Shown here piece after piece: positions 12,014 through 22,701 of a stretch of DNA of 64,000 nt. The number at the start of each line of letters is the position of its first letter. The stretch's first letter is position 1. The position numbers were made by a program, and so were the translations under genes. Under the pieces are notes generated by a model that was given only the letters and a program-made list of their open reading frames with translations, searched no databases and was not told the DNA's origin. This DNA comes from Gordonia amicalis NBRC 100051 = JCM 11271 (GTDB lineage Bacteria; Actinomycetota; Actinomycetes; Mycobacteriales; Mycobacteriaceae), in assembly GCF_000332995.1 (NCBI RefSeq), contig NZ_BANS01000037.1, forward strand, positions 1-64,000, in the 5' to 3' direction.

Positions 12014-13348
12014 GTGACCGCCCATCCTGATTCGGCCCATCCTGATTCTTCCGCGAGCACGGTGCTTCCGCCGGCCAGCACCGGACTGACCACGCGTACG
12101 TCGATCGAACCCGACGAGGGCGGCCACTTCGGCGTCTACGGCGGACGGCATGTGCCGGAAGCGTTGATGGCCGTCATCGACGAGGTCACCACAACCTTCT
12201 ACAAGATCCGCTCCGACGACGACTTCCTCGCCGAACTCGACCGTCTGCAGCGTGATTACGCCGGACGCCCGTCGCCGCTGTACGAAGCGAAGCGTCTCGC
12301 CGAGTATGCGGGGGGAGCGCGGATCTTCCTCAAACGCGAGGACCTCAACCACACCGGCTCGCACAAGATCAACAACGTTCTGGGACAAGCGCTTCTGGCT
12401 CAGCGGATGGGCAAGAACCGCGTCATCGCGGAGACCGGTGCCGGTCAGCACGGTGTCGCCACCGCCACCGTGTGTGCGCTGCTGGGTCTCGAGTGCGTGA
12501 TCTACATGGGTCGCGTCGACACCGACCGTCAGGCGCTGAACGTCGCTCGGATGCGCCTGCTCGGCGCCGAGGTCATCGCCGTCGACAACGGTTCGGCAAC
12601 CCTCAAGGACGCGATCAACGAGGCGATGCGCGATTGGGTCACCAACGCGCACAACACGTATTACTGCTTCGGCACCGCCGCGGGACCTCATCCGTTCCCG
12701 GTCATGGTCCGTGACCTCCAGCGCGTCGTCGGTCTCGAGGCTCGCGCCCAGATCCTGGACAAGGCCGGACGCCTGCCCGACGCGGTGACCGCGTGTGTCG
12801 GTGGTGGTTCCAACGCGATCGGGATATTCCACCCCTTCATCGACGACAAGGACGTTCGCCTCGTCGGTTTCGAGGCTGCCGGTGAGGGTGTCGAATCCGG
12901 CCGTCACGCAGCGACTTTCACCGGCGGGACGCCGGGGGCGTTCCAGGGCGCGTACTCATACCTGTTGCAGGACGAGGACGGTCAGACGATCGAATCCCAC
13001 TCGATCTCCGCCGGTCTCGACTACCCGGGCGTCGGCCCCGAGCACGCCTATCTCAAGGACACCGGCCGGGCCGAGTACCGTCCGATCACCGACACCGAGG
13101 CGATGGACGCACTGGCGCTGTTGAGCCGTCGGGAAGGGATCATCCCGGCCATCGAGTCGGCCCACGCGGTCGCCGGTTCGCTCAAGCTGGGCAAGGAACT
13201 CGGCGAGGGCTCGATCATCGTCGTCAGCCTCTCCGGACGCGGCGACAAGGACGTCGACACCGCGGCGCGCTGGTTCGGTCTCTTCGACCCCCCGCCGTCA
13301 CAGGACGAGGCGAAGGCCACCAGCGGGCAACCGGGAGAGCAGGCATGA
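12014..13348 (+). CDS. trpB: tryptophan synthase beta chain
   Basis: PLP enzyme joining indole and serine. 444 residues, about 45 longer than the minimal form because of N- and C-terminal extensions. The PLP lysine is Lys118 ([14 protein letters not shown]). [11 protein letters not shown] and the glycine loop [10 protein letters not shown] are present. The GTG start at 12014 opens with a 15-bp tandem duplication (12020-12049) that repeats AHPDS in the disordered N-terminus. The stop overlaps the trpA ATG, as usual for the alpha-beta complex. Confidence 0.96.
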   Translation: MTAHPDSAHPDSSASTVLPPASTGLTTRTSIEPDEGGHFGVYGGRHVPEALMAVIDEVTTTFYKIRSDDDFLAELDRLQRDYAGRPSPLYEAKRLAEYAGGARIFLKREDLNHTGSHKINNVLGQALLAQRMGKNRVIAETGAGQHGVATATVCALLGLECVIYMGRVDTDRQALNVARMRLLGAEVIAVDNGSATLKDAINEAMRDWVTNAHNTYYCFGTAAGPHPFPVMVRDLQRVVGLEARAQILDKAGRLPDAVTACVGGGSNAIGIFHPFIDDKDVRLVGFEAAGEGVESGRHAATFTGGTPGAFQGAYSYLLQDEDGQTIESHSISAGLDYPGVGPEHAYLKDTGRAEYRPITDTEAMDALALLSRREGIIPAIESAHAVAGSLKLGKELGEGSIIVVSLSGRGDKDVDTAARWFGLFDPPPSQDEAKATSGQPGEQA

Positions 13349-14154
13349 GCGCAGACACGATCCCGTCGAAAACCGGACCGGTGTTCGCCAAGTGCCGCGC
13401 GGAGAACCGCGCTGCCCTGATCGGCTACCTCCCGGTGGGTTATCCGACCGTCGACGATTCGCTGACGTCCTTCCGCACGATGGTCGACGCCGGTTGCGAC
13501 ATCATCGAGGTCGGCGTGCCCTACTCCGATCCGGTGATGGACGGTCCGACGATCCAGGAAGCCGCCGATCTCGCCCTCACCAACGGCGTCCGCGTCCATG
13601 ACGTCTTCAGGGCAGTCGAGGCGATCACCGCGGCGGGCGGCAACGCGGTCGTGATGACCTACTGGAATCCGGTGCTGCAGTACGGCGTCGACAAGTTCGC
13701 ACGCGATCTCGCCAACGCCGGCGGCGCCGGTCTCATCACGCCGAACCTGATCCCCGAGGAAGGGGCCGCATGGCACGCGGCCTCCGACGAGCACGGGCTC
13801 GACCGCATCTATCTGGTCGCGCCGTCGTCGACCACCGAACGCATCGCATACACCGTCGACGCATCCCGCGGATTCGTGTACGCCGCATCCACCATGGGCG
13901 TCACCGGTGCGCGTGACGCGGTGTCGGACATGGCTCCCGAGCTGTGTGCCCGCGTCCGCGAGTACTCCGACATCCCCATCGGCGTCGGCCTCGGTGTCCG
14001 CAACCGCGAACAGGCCGCCCAGATCGCGTCCTATGCCGACGGCGTCATCGTCGGGTCGGCACTCGTGACCGCGGCCAAGGCCGGCCAGGACCGACTCGCG
14101 TCGCTCACCGCAGAACTCGCCGAGGGCGTGCGGTCGCGACACGCCGCCGTCTGA
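13345..14154 (+). CDS. trpA: tryptophan synthase alpha chain
   Basis: Cleaves indole-3-glycerol phosphate to indole and G3P, channelling indole to TrpB. 269 residues, (beta/alpha)8 barrel. Catalytic Glu lies in [20 protein letters not shown] and the second catalytic Asp is in that same stretch. ATG 13345 overlaps the trpB stop. Last gene of the tryptophan run; a 148-bp gap containing a possible REP-like repeat separates it from lgt. Confidence 0.97.
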   Translation: MSADTIPSKTGPVFAKCRAENRAALIGYLPVGYPTVDDSLTSFRTMVDAGCDIIEVGVPYSDPVMDGPTIQEAADLALTNGVRVHDVFRAVEAITAAGGNAVVMTYWNPVLQYGVDKFARDLANAGGAGLITPNLIPEEGAAWHAASDEHGLDRIYLVAPSSTTERIAYTVDASRGFVYAASTMGVTGARDAVSDMAPELCARVREYSDIPIGVGLGVRNREQAAQIASYADGVIVGSALVTAAKAGQDRLASLTAELAEGVRSRHAAV

Positions 14155-14202
14155 CGCCTGCCCTGCTGTGCGAGTCGTTCGCCGCCGTCTCCTGCGTGTC
14201 CT

Positions 14203-14242
14203 GCTGGTCGAGTGAGGCCGGGGCGGCGGTATCGAGGCCAGG
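14203..14242. repeat. possible REP-like intergenic palindromic element
   Basis: The trpA-lgt gap contains CTGGTCGAGTGAGGCC, a short GC-rich centre and GGTATCGAGGCCAG. This resembles the TGGTCGAGTA...GTATCGAGACCA intergenic repeats common in some high-GC actinobacterial genomes. Only one, diverged, copy is in the window, so repetitiveness cannot be tested here. Confidence 0.35.
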
Positions 14243-14290
14243 CGCGCCACCCGGCATCCGGACCGGACGGGCGTGAGTGGCTCGGTCGGA

Positions 14291-14296
14291 TAGGGT
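14291..14296 (+). promoter_or_regulatory. -10 element placing a leaderless start on lgt
   Basis: TAGGGT (TAnnnT) ends 6 nt before GTG 14303 and no Shine-Dalgarno is present. The geometry predicts a transcript that starts at the start codon. Confidence 0.5.
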
Positions 14297-14302
14297 TGCA
14301 CC

Positions 14303-16099
14303 GTGAACGCGCCGACCTCGACGATGCTCGCCTACATCCCCAGTCCGCCCCAGGGCGTGTGGGATCTCGGACCGTTCCCGCTGCGCGCCTACGCGCTGTG
14401 CATCATCGCGGGGATCATCGTCGCGGTCTGGTGGGGCAATCGCCGTTGGATCGCCCGCGGGGGACAGGAAGGCGAGGTCCTCGACGTCGCGATCTGGGCG
14501 GTGCCGTTCGGTCTCCTCGGCGGTCGTCTCTACCACCTGATCACCGACTGGAAGACCTACTTCGGGGCCGACGCCCCCAAAGAACCGATCGACGCCCTGC
14601 GAATCTGGGACGGCGGTCTCGGAATCTGGGGTGCGGTTGCCCTCGGTGCGGTCGGAGCGTGGATCGGCGCCCGACGCCGCGGCATCCGGTTGCCCGCCTT
14701 CGGCGATGCGATCGCCCCGCCGATCCTGTTGGCGCAGGCCATCGGCCGGCTCGGCAATTACTTCAACCAGGAGTTGTACGGCCGCGAGACGACGCTGCCC
14801 TGGGGTCTCAAGATCTATGAGCGCGTCAACGAGGCCGGTTACTCCGACGCGGGCCTGATCGACGGCAAGTCCAACGGCGTCGTCGTCGCCATCGTCCAGC
14901 CGACGTTCCTCTACGAACTCCTGTGGAACGTGCTGATCGTGGTGTTGCTGGTGGTCATCGACCGCAAGTTCCGCATCGGTCACGGTCGCCTGTTCGCGCT
15001 CTACATCGCGGGCTACTGCCTCGGCCGGTTCTTCATCGAGATGCTGCGCGACGACCGTGCCGCCGTCGCCAACGACATCGCCGGGATCCGCCCGAACCTC
15101 TTCACGGCCGCCCTCGTGTTCTTGTGCGCCATCGTCTACTTCGTGGTCGCGCCCAAGGGACGTGAACAAGGGTTGGAGATGTACCACCCCGAACGTGCCG
15201 CCGAACTCGAGGAGCAGGGCGTCGCCGGATACGTCGACGACTGGTACGACGAAGATCTCGAGGACCTGGACGGCAAGAAGGTCGAGCCGGCAGCAGGCTC
15301 TACCACCCTGGACGTCCTCGACGACGAGATCGCCGAGGAGGCAAAGGAGGCCGAGGCGGCGGAGGACGCGGAGACGACCGAGACCACCGGGAGTGCCGAA
15401 CCGGCGGCGGCCGAGGTAGAGACAGCACAGGACGGCGAATCCGACGATGAGGCGGCCGAGGACGTCGAGCCGAGCGCGGTGGACGCCGCACAGGCCGACA
15501 CCGAGACCGCGGACGGCGACGACACCGAGGCTGCCGAATCGGCGGTCGACGAATCGGCGGTCGAGGAATCCGCGCTCGCGGACACCGACGCTGAGTCCGC
15601 CGACGTGCAGCCAACCGGCGACACGGCGCCTCGCACAGCTGAGCCGGACACACCTGCGTCGGACACAGTTGATTCGGAGGCGGACGGGTCTGACGCGGAA
15701 GAGTCGGGCACCGTCGAGTCACACACCGCCGAATCCGACACGGTCGAGTCGGACGCAGGGGAGTCCGACGCACCCGAGTCGGAGACTGAGGCGGCCGACG
15801 CCGAGGTCGCCGACTCCGAGGTCACCGACTCCGAGGTCACCGACTCCGAGACCACGGGGTCCGGGGTCACGGAATCCGAGGTGGGCGGCGTCGCCGAATC
15901 CGAGGACGCAGCAAGCGACGTCGCCGAAAATGACGTGACGTCGTCTGCCGCCGAAACCGGTGACGCAGGGTCTGCTGCCCCAGATGAAGCCGACGTGGAA
16001 GCGACCGACGCAGACCGACCAGATGCCGGGGAGACCGACTCCACGAGCAGTTTCCGCCGGCGGGTCGCCTCCAGATTCGGTCGTCGTCGCCGCCCCTGA
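14303..16099 (+). CDS. lgt: prolipoprotein diacylglyceryl transferase with a long acidic tail
   Basis: Integral membrane enzyme that transfers diacylglycerol from phosphatidylglycerol to the lipobox cysteine of prolipoproteins. The first 290 or so residues are a normal Lgt: GGRLYHLITDW with the catalytic His, and the signature GRLGNYFNQELYG. The protein is 598 residues because about 300 residues follow the last membrane helix. These are rich in Glu, Asp, Ser, Thr and Ala, with imperfect repeats (SEVTDSEVTDSETTG) and a strongly basic end (RRRVASRFGRRRRP). Mycobacterial Lgt proteins also have C-terminal extensions, but shorter. The tail is probably disordered and cytoplasmic; its role is unknown. 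Confidence 0.95.
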   Translation: MNAPTSTMLAYIPSPPQGVWDLGPFPLRAYALCIIAGIIVAVWWGNRRWIARGGQEGEVLDVAIWAVPFGLLGGRLYHLITDWKTYFGADAPKEPIDALRIWDGGLGIWGAVALGAVGAWIGARRRGIRLPAFGDAIAPPILLAQAIGRLGNYFNQELYGRETTLPWGLKIYERVNEAGYSDAGLIDGKSNGVVVAIVQPTFLYELLWNVLIVVLLVVIDRKFRIGHGRLFALYIAGYCLGRFFIEMLRDDRAAVANDIAGIRPNLFTAALVFLCAIVYFVVAPKGREQGLEMYHPERAAELEEQGVAGYVDDWYDEDLEDLDGKKVEPAAGSTTLDVLDDEIAEEAKEAEAAEDAETTETTGSAEPAAAEVETAQDGESDDEAAEDVEPSAVDAAQADTETADGDDTEAAESAVDESAVEESALADTDAESADVQPTGDTAPRTAEPDTPASDTVDSEADGSDAEESGTVESHTAESDTVESDAGESDAPESETEAADAEVADSEVTDSEVTDSETTGSGVTESEVGGVAESEDAASDVAENDVTSSAAETGDAGSAAPDEADVEATDADRPDAGETDSTSSFRRRVASRFGRRRRP

Positions 16100-16132
16100 A
16101 ATAGACCCCGGGAAAGCGCCCTCCCGAGAGCA

Positions 16133-16155
16133 GCCGACGACATATTGTCGTCGGC
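16133..16155 (+). terminator. hairpin downstream of lgt
   Basis: GCCGACGACA and TGTCGTCGGC form a perfect 10-bp stem with a 3-nt loop, 33 bp after the lgt stop. There is no long U run, as is common in high-GC actinobacteria. Confidence 0.55.
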
Positions 16156-16438
16156 GCCTCTGTCGAGGGTGGTTTTCCGGGGCGGATTCCGGTCGTGAGG
16201 ATCACAGACCTCGAGCACCGGCGTGCCCCGTGGTGTTCGGATACGATCGAATCTCACGACGCGCGATCTCCGACCGCCCGGCACCGACCACCACGACCCT
16301 CGGGGGTCGCGACGGTTTCGAATCAGCCCGGTACCGATCTCGGCACGGTCACTCGCTCGCCGCGCAATTCTCCTCGGGCCAGTGCTGTCCCAGTGGACAC
16401 TCAGCAGCGATCCGTTTCCGGATCGAGTGGAGGTAGTG
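16156..16438. other. non-coding gap upstream of gltB
   Basis: Between the lgt hairpin and gltB there are about 280 bp with no convincing gene. The gltB reading frame stays open through it, but that stretch has no good ribosome-binding site and does not look like GltB. It probably holds the gltBD promoter. I see no riboswitch-like fold. A GGAGG at 16429-16433 is the ribosome-binding site of gltB. Confidence 0.5.
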
Positions 16439-19400
16439 ATGCTGTTTTCTGCGCTCCCGGCCAAGCAGGGCCTGTATGACCCGGAGGCCGAGGTCGACTC
16501 GTGTGGCGTCGCGATGGTCACCGACATCCACGGCCGGCGTTCGCATTCGATCGTCGCCGACGGTCTTCTGGCACTGGAGAACCTCGAGCATCGCGGGGCC
16601 GCCGGAGCCGAGACCAACAGCGGTGACGGCGCCGGCATCCTGATCCAGCTGCCCGACGAATTGCTGCGTGCCACCACCGACTTCGAGCTTCCCGCGCCGG
16701 CCGCCGACGGCTCCCACACCTACGCGGCGGGCACGTGCTTCCTGCCGATGGACCCGGACCTGCGACAGCGGGCGATCGCACGCGTCGAGGCGCTCGCCGC
16801 CGACGAAGGAATCACGGTCCTCGGCTGGCGTGATGTGCCCGTCGACCACGAGCACGCCGACATCGGCGGGACCGCCGTCGCGTGCATGCCGTACATGATG
16901 CAGCTGTTGGTCACCGTCGATCCCGAACCGGGTGCCGAACGCATCGGTGGCGTGGCCCTCGACCGCTTCATCTACCCGTTCCGCAAGCAGGCCGAGCGGG
17001 TCACGCCGGAGGTCGAGGAGGCGGGTACTGGCCTGTACTTCCCGTCGCTGTCGAGCCGCACCATGGTCTACAAGGGCATGCTCACCACGATGCAGTTGCC
17101 GCTGTACTACGCGGATCTGCGCGACGACCGGTGCCAGAGCGCCATCGCGATCGTCCATTCGCGGTTCTCGACGAACACGTTCCCGTCGTGGCCCCTCGCG
17201 CATCCGTTCCGGTTCGTCGCGCACAACGGCGAGATCAACACGGTGCGCGGCAACCGTAATCGCATGCGCGCCCGGGAGGCCCTGCTCGAGACCGATCTCA
17301 TCCCCGGCGACCTCAAGCGTGCCTTCCCGATCTGCACCCCCGAGGCCTCGGACTCGGCCTCGCTCGACGAGGTGCTCGAACTGCTGCATCTCGGCGGTCG
17401 CAGCGTGCCCCACGCGGTCATGATGATGGTCCCCGAAGCGTGGGAGAACGTCCCCGACATGGATCCCAAGCGCCGCGCGTTCCTGCAGTTCAACGCGTCG
17501 CTGATGGAGGCCTGGGACGGGCCGGCGTGCGTGACCTTCACCGACGGCACCGTCGTCGGCGCGGTCCTCGACCGCAACGGCCTGCGCCCCGGGCGGTGGT
17601 GGCAGACCCGCGACGGCCGGATCATCCTCGCCTCCGAGGCGGGTGTCCTCGACGTCCCGGTCGACGATGTCATCAGCAAGGGGCGCCTCGAGCCGGGCCG
17701 CATGTTCCTCGTCGACACGGCCCAGGGGCGGATCATCCCGGACGAGGAGATCAAGGGCGAGCTGATGAACGCCGAGGCGTACGACGAGTGGTTGCACGCC
17801 GGGCTCGTGGACATCGCCACGCTGCCCGAACGCCCGGTCTTCCAGCCCAACCACGACACCGTCGTCCGCCGGCAGCTGTCCTTCGGATACACCGAAGAGG
17901 ACCTGCGGGTGCTGCTCACGCCGATGGCGGCGTCGGGGTACGAACCGCTCGGCTCGATGGGCACCGACACCCCGGTCGCGGTCCTGTCACAGCGCTCGCG
18001 GCTGCTCTACGACTACTTCGTCGAACTGTTCGCGCAGGTCACCAACCCGCCGCTGGACGCGATCCGCGAAGAGATCGTCACCTCGATGGGCCGCGTGATG
18101 GGTCCTGAGCAGAACCTGCTGAATCCCAGCGCCGCGTCGTGCCGCCAGATCATGCTGCACTGGCCGGTCCTCGACAACGCCGACCTCGCCAAACTGGTCC
18201 ACATCAACGACGACGGCGATCATCCGGGGTCGTCGGCCAAGCTGCTCCGTGCGCTGTACGAGGTGGCCGAGGGCGGAGCCGGTCTCGCGGCCGCGCTGGA
18301 GGATCTGCGTCAGCGGGCGAGCCAGGCGATCGCCGAGGGACACACCACCCTCGTCATCTCGGATCGGCTCACCGACTCCGACCACGCGCCGATCCCGTCG
18401 CTGTTGGCCACCTCGGCCGTCCACCACCATCTGGTGCGCACCAAGGAGCGAACCCGTGTCGCACTGGTCGTCGAATCCGGCGACGCCCGCGAGGTCCACC
18501 ACATCGCGACGCTCATCGGTTTCGGGGCGGCCGCGGTCAACCCGTACCTGGCGATCGAGACGATCGAGGACCTCATCGCCGAGGGTGAACTGACCGGCGT
18601 CACCCGGTCGAAGGCGATCCGCAACTACCTCGAGGCGCTCGGCAAGGGTGTGCTGAAGGTGATGAGCAAGATGGGTATCTCCACGATCAGCTCCTACACC
18701 GCCGCACAGGCTTTCGAGGCCGTGGGCCTGTCGTCGGAGGTGGTGCGCGAGTACTTCACCCGCACGGTGTCGCGCATCGAAGGCGTGGGACTCGACGAAC
18801 TGGCCGAGGAGGTGCGCATACGTCACCACCGCGCCTTCCCGGAGAATCCCACCGAACAGGTCTATCGCCGTCTCGACTCCGGCGGTGAGTACCAGTACCG
18901 CCGGGACGGCGAACTGCACCTGTTCACCCCGGAAACCGTCTTCCTGCTGCAGCACGCCACCAAGACCGGGCGGGCCGAGATCTTCCAGAAGTACTCCGAC
19001 GAGGTCGACCGGCTGTCCCGCGAAGGCGGCACGCTCCGCGGTCTCTTCGAATTCGATCTCGATGCGCGCGAACCGATCCCGCTCGAGGAGGTGGAACCGG
19101 TCGAGGAGATCCTGAAGCGCTTCAACACCGGTGCCATGAGCTACGGCTCGATCTCTGCCGAGGCCCACGAGACCATCGCGATGGCGATGAACAAGATCGG
19201 CGGTCGCTCGAACTCGGGCGAGGGCGGCGAGGACGTCGACCGTCTCTACGACCCGGAACGCCGCAGCGCCGTCAAGCAGGTCGCGTCCGGGCGGTTCGGT
19301 GTCACCAGCGACTACCTGATCAACGCGACCGACATCCAGATCAAGATGGCCCAGGGGGCGAAACCCGGTGAGGGCGGCCAGCTTCCGGCGTACAAGGTGT

Positions 19401-21010
19401 ACCCGTGGATCGCCAAGACCAGGCATTCGACGCCGGGCGTCGCGTTGATCTCGCCACCGCCGCACCACGACATCTACTCGATCGAGGACCTCGCCCAGCT
19501 GATCCACGATCTGAAGAACGCCAACTCCGAGGCGCGCATCCACGTCAAGCTGGTCAGCGCGGTGGGCGTGGGGACGGTCGCGACGGGCGTGTCGAAAGCG
19601 CATGCCGACGTCGTGCTGATCTCCGGACACGACGGCGGTACCGGTGCGTCGCCGCTGACCTCGCTCAAGCATGCCGGCACCCCGTGGGAGATCGGACTCG
19701 CCGACGCCCAGCAGACGTTGATGCTCAACGGACTTCGCGACCGGATCACCGTCCAGTGTGACGGTGCGCTGCGTACCGGCCGGGACGTCATCATGGCGGC
19801 GTTGCTCGGCGCCGAGGAGTACGGCTTCTCGACCGCGCCACTGATCGTGGCCGGGTGCATCATGATGCGCGTCTGTCATCTCGACACGTGCCCCGTGGGT
19901 GTCGCCACCCAGAACCCGCAGCTGCGGTCGCGGTTCACCGGCCAGGTCGACCACCTGGTCAACTTCTTCCGCTTCATCGCCGAGGACGTGCGGAAGTATC
20001 TGGCGCAGCTGGGGTACCGGACCCTCGACGAGGCCATCGGGCAGTCGCAGCGTCTGCACACCGACGCCGCGGTCGCGCACTGGAAGTCGAAGGGACTCGA
20101 TCTGTCCCCGATCTTCCGCAAGGTGGAGGACAAGGGTCCGAGCCGTCGGGTGCGGGAGCAGTACCACGCACTCGACCGTGCACTGGACCAGACGCTCATC
20201 CAGCTCGCCGAGGGTGCGCTGGAGGACGCCCATCCGGTCACGCTCGAACTGCCGGTGCGCAACGTCAACCGGACCGTGGGCACCCTGCTCGGGGCCGAGG
20301 TCACGCGACGCTACGGCGCCGAGGGCCTGGCCGAGGACACGATCGTGGTGAAGCTGGAGGGTTCGGCCGGCCAGTCGCTGGGCGCGTTCCTGCCGCCCGG
20401 GGTGACGATCAAGCTCACCGGTGACACCAACGACTACGTCGGGAAGGGGCTGTGCGGCGGCAAGATCGTCGTCGCCCCGCATCCCGACTCGTGGTTCGTG
20501 GCCGAGGACCAGGTCATCGCCGGCAACACCATCCTCTACGGCGCGACCTCGGGTGAGGTGTACTTGAGAGGCCGCGTGGGCGAACGTTTCTCGGTTCGTA
20601 ACTCGGGGGCGACCGCGGTGGTCGAGGGTGCCGGTGACCATGCGTGCGAGTACATGACCGGCGGGCGCGTGGTGATCCTCGGACCGACGGGACGCAACCT
20701 GGCGGCGGGGATGTCGGGTGGTATCGCCTACGTGCACGACCTCGACCGGACCAAGGTGAACATGGCGATGGTCAAACTCATGCGCCCGGACCCCGACGAT
20801 CTGGCATGGCTCAAGGAGACAGTCGCCAGACACACCGACCTGACGGGTTCGGCGATCGGCGCCTCGATCCTCGCGGACTGGCCCCGCCGCTGCCTGGCGT
20901 TCACGAAGGTGATGCCCACCGATTACAAGCGCGTGCTCGACGCGGCCAGGATGGCCGAGGCCGAGGGACGCGACGTCGATTCAGCGATCATGGAGGCGGC
21001 ACGTGGCTGA
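16439..21010 (+). CDS. gltB: glutamate synthase, large subunit
   Basis: Glutamine- and 2-oxoglutarate-dependent synthesis of two glutamates; main ammonia assimilation with GltD. 1523 residues. Order: class II glutaminase with nucleophile Cys22 (DSCGVAMV) after a short propeptide, central domain, FMN-binding synthase domain, and C-terminal beta-helix. The 3Fe-4S cysteines are Cys1140, Cys1146 and Cys1151 ([15 protein letters not shown]). ATG 16439 is chosen because GGAGG lies 5 nt upstream; GTG 16436 is too close to it. Overlaps gltD by 8 bp. In M. tuberculosis gltBD is elsewhere, so here it sits between lgt and pyk. Confidence 0.97.
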   Translation: MLFSALPAKQGLYDPEAEVDSCGVAMVTDIHGRRSHSIVADGLLALENLEHRGAAGAETNSGDGAGILIQLPDELLRATTDFELPAPAADGSHTYAAGTCFLPMDPDLRQRAIARVEALAADEGITVLGWRDVPVDHEHADIGGTAVACMPYMMQLLVTVDPEPGAERIGGVALDRFIYPFRKQAERVTPEVEEAGTGLYFPSLSSRTMVYKGMLTTMQLPLYYADLRDDRCQSAIAIVHSRFSTNTFPSWPLAHPFRFVAHNGEINTVRGNRNRMRAREALLETDLIPGDLKRAFPICTPEASDSASLDEVLELLHLGGRSVPHAVMMMVPEAWENVPDMDPKRRAFLQFNASLMEAWDGPACVTFTDGTVVGAVLDRNGLRPGRWWQTRDGRIILASEAGVLDVPVDDVISKGRLEPGRMFLVDTAQGRIIPDEEIKGELMNAEAYDEWLHAGLVDIATLPERPVFQPNHDTVVRRQLSFGYTEEDLRVLLTPMAASGYEPLGSMGTDTPVAVLSQRSRLLYDYFVELFAQVTNPPLDAIREEIVTSMGRVMGPEQNLLNPSAASCRQIMLHWPVLDNADLAKLVHINDDGDHPGSSAKLLRALYEVAEGGAGLAAALEDLRQRASQAIAEGHTTLVISDRLTDSDHAPIPSLLATSAVHHHLVRTKERTRVALVVESGDAREVHHIATLIGFGAAAVNPYLAIETIEDLIAEGELTGVTRSKAIRNYLEALGKGVLKVMSKMGISTISSYTAAQAFEAVGLSSEVVREYFTRTVSRIEGVGLDELAEEVRIRHHRAFPENPTEQVYRRLDSGGEYQYRRDGELHLFTPETVFLLQHATKTGRAEIFQKYSDEVDRLSREGGTLRGLFEFDLDAREPIPLEEVEPVEEILKRFNTGAMSYGSISAEAHETIAMAMNKIGGRSNSGEGGEDVDRLYDPERRSAVKQVASGRFGVTSDYLINATDIQIKMAQGAKPGEGGQLPAYKVYPWIAKTRHSTPGVALISPPPHHDIYSIEDLAQLIHDLKNANSEARIHVKLVSAVGVGTVATGVSKAHADVVLISGHDGGTGASPLTSLKHAGTPWEIGLADAQQTLMLNGLRDRITVQCDGALRTGRDVIMAALLGAEEYGFSTAPLIVAGCIMMRVCHLDTCPVGVATQNPQLRSRFTGQVDHLVNFFRFIAEDVRKYLAQLGYRTLDEAIGQSQRLHTDAAVAHWKSKGLDLSPIFRKVEDKGPSRRVREQYHALDRALDQTLIQLAEGALEDAHPVTLELPVRNVNRTVGTLLGAEVTRRYGAEGLAEDTIVVKLEGSAGQSLGAFLPPGVTIKLTGDTNDYVGKGLCGGKIVVAPHPDSWFVAEDQVIAGNTILYGATSGEVYLRGRVGERFSVRNSGATAVVEGAGDHACEYMTGGRVVILGPTGRNLAAGMSGGIAYVHDLDRTKVNMAMVKLMRPDPDDLAWLKETVARHTDLTGSAIGASILADWPRRCLAFTKVMPTDYKRVLDAARMAEAEGRDVDSAIMEAARG

Positions 21011-22508
21011 TCCGCGCGGGTTCCTGGAAGTCCCGAAGAAAGAAGCGAAGTACCGTCCGGTCGCCGAGCGCGTCCAGGACTGGGACGATGTCTACGTCCA
21101 CGCCGACAACCCGGTGAAGGTGCTCGAGGAGGTCAGTACCCAGGCGCGCCGCTGCATGGACTGCGGTATCCCGTTCTGCCACTCCGGTTCCGCGGGTTGC
21201 CCGCTGGGCAACCTGATCCCGGAGTGGAACGATCTCGTCCGACGCGGCCGCTGGGACGCGGCGAGCAGCCGGCTCCACGCCACCAACAACTTTCCCGAGT
21301 TCACCGGGATGGTGTGCCCGGCGCCGTGCGAGGCCGCCTGTGTCCTGTCGATCTCCGAGTCCGCGACCGGCGGCAGCGTCACCATCAAACGCATCGAGAA
21401 GACCATCGCCTACGAGTCGTGGGCGGAGGGCGTCATCGGACCCGAACCGCCGGCGTCCAAGACCGGGAAGTCGGTGGGGGTGGTCGGTTCCGGTCCGGCC
21501 GGACTCGCCGCGGCGCAACAGCTCACGCGTGCCGGGCACGACGTGACCGTCTACGAGCGCGACGACCGGCTCGGCGGCCTGCTGCGCTACGGCATCCCCG
21601 AGTACAAGCTGCAGAAGTCCGACATCGATCGTCGTATCGCCCAGATGCGCGCGGAGGGAACGGAGTTCGTCACCAGCTGCGACGTCGGCACCGATCTGTC
21701 CGTCGGCGACCTGCAGGCGCGACACGACGCCGTCGTCCTGGCCATCGGCGCGATGCAGGCCCGCGACAACCCGGTGCCCGGTCGCGAGCTCAACGGGGTC
21801 CACCTGGCAATGGAACATCTCGTGCCCGCCAACCGGGAGTGCGAGGGCGACGGCCCGTCGCCGATCGCCGCCGCCGGCAAGCATGTCGTCATCATCGGCG
21901 GCGGCGACACCGGCGCGGACTGCCTGGGCACCGCCCACCGGCAGGGCGCGGCCTCGGTGGTCCAACTCGACTACAACCCCGAACTCCCCGACGAACGCGA
22001 CGACACGCGCTCGCCGTGGCCGACCTGGCCGCTGGTCATGCGGACCTCCAGTGCGCACGCCGAGGGCGGTGAACGCAGGTACCAGGTGGCCGTGCAGCGT
22101 TTCCTCGGCGACGAGGAGGGCAACGTCACCACCATGGTCCTCGCAGAGGTCGAGGTACGACGAGACGCCGACGGTCGACGCGAGATCAGACCGGTCGGGG
22201 AGGAGTTCGAGATCCCCTGTGAGCTGGCGCTTTTCGCGATCGGCTTCGCCGGTGTGGAGCGCGGCGAACTGCTGTCGGGGCTGGCGATCGAACCCAACAA
22301 GAGGGGCGCCATCTCGTGCGGAAGTGATTGGCAGACAGACGCTCCCGGCGTTTTCGTGTGTGGGGACGCGCATCGCGGTGCATCGCTGGTGGTGTGGGCG
22401 ATCGCCGAGGGCCGGTCGGCGGCGCGGGCGGTGGACGAGTACCTCGTCGGTGAATCCGACCTACCCTCTCCGGTCCGGCCCGCGGCCCTGCCGCTCTCCG
22501 TGCGCTGA
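21003..22508 (+). CDS. gltD: glutamate synthase, small (NADPH) subunit
   Basis: FAD/NADPH subunit passing electrons through 4Fe-4S clusters to GltB. 501 residues. N-terminal cysteines [11 protein letters not shown] and CPAPCEAAC bind the clusters. [13 protein letters not shown] is the FAD-binding Rossmann motif and [11 protein letters not shown] the NADPH one. GTG 21003 overlaps the end of gltB. A 193-bp gap follows before pyk. Confidence 0.97.
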   Translation: MADPRGFLEVPKKEAKYRPVAERVQDWDDVYVHADNPVKVLEEVSTQARRCMDCGIPFCHSGSAGCPLGNLIPEWNDLVRRGRWDAASSRLHATNNFPEFTGMVCPAPCEAACVLSISESATGGSVTIKRIEKTIAYESWAEGVIGPEPPASKTGKSVGVVGSGPAGLAAAQQLTRAGHDVTVYERDDRLGGLLRYGIPEYKLQKSDIDRRIAQMRAEGTEFVTSCDVGTDLSVGDLQARHDAVVLAIGAMQARDNPVPGRELNGVHLAMEHLVPANRECEGDGPSPIAAAGKHVVIIGGGDTGADCLGTAHRQGAASVVQLDYNPELPDERDDTRSPWPTWPLVMRTSSAHAEGGERRYQVAVQRFLGDEEGNVTTMVLAEVEVRRDADGRREIRPVGEEFEIPCELALFAIGFAGVERGELLSGLAIEPNKRGAISCGSDWQTDAPGVFVCGDAHRGASLVVWAIAEGRSAARAVDEYLVGESDLPSPVRPAALPLSVR

Positions 22509-22689
22509 GGAGCGGAGCCAACGGAGCATCGCGGTCGCCGACCGACACGGCGGGGACGGCGAACACGCGCGAGCTGCTTGTGTGACGCGAACTGCGTACC
22601 GGGAAGTAGTGGACCGTCACCAGCGACAACACCACGTGACCACTGGATGGCGTCTGCGACGGCGCGTGGAGATGCTCCACCGACGGGAC

Positions 22690-22695
22690 TAAGGT
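22690..22695 (+). promoter_or_regulatory. -10 element placing a leaderless start on pyk
   Basis: TAAGGT (TAnnnT) is followed by 6 nt and then GTG 22702, with no Shine-Dalgarno. Confidence 0.5.
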
Positions 22696-22701
22696 GTTGG
22701 T

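Noticed and set aside
16223..16438. Upstream extension of the gltB reading frame
   Set aside because: The frame is open but has no suitable ribosome-binding site or family similarity. ATG 16439 with GGAGG fits and leaves the short propeptide before Cys22.
17987..20833. 948-codon open frame antisense to gltB
   Set aside because: Codon use mirrors the real gene. It has no recognisable domain and no start context. Long antisense frames are expected in GC-rich DNA.
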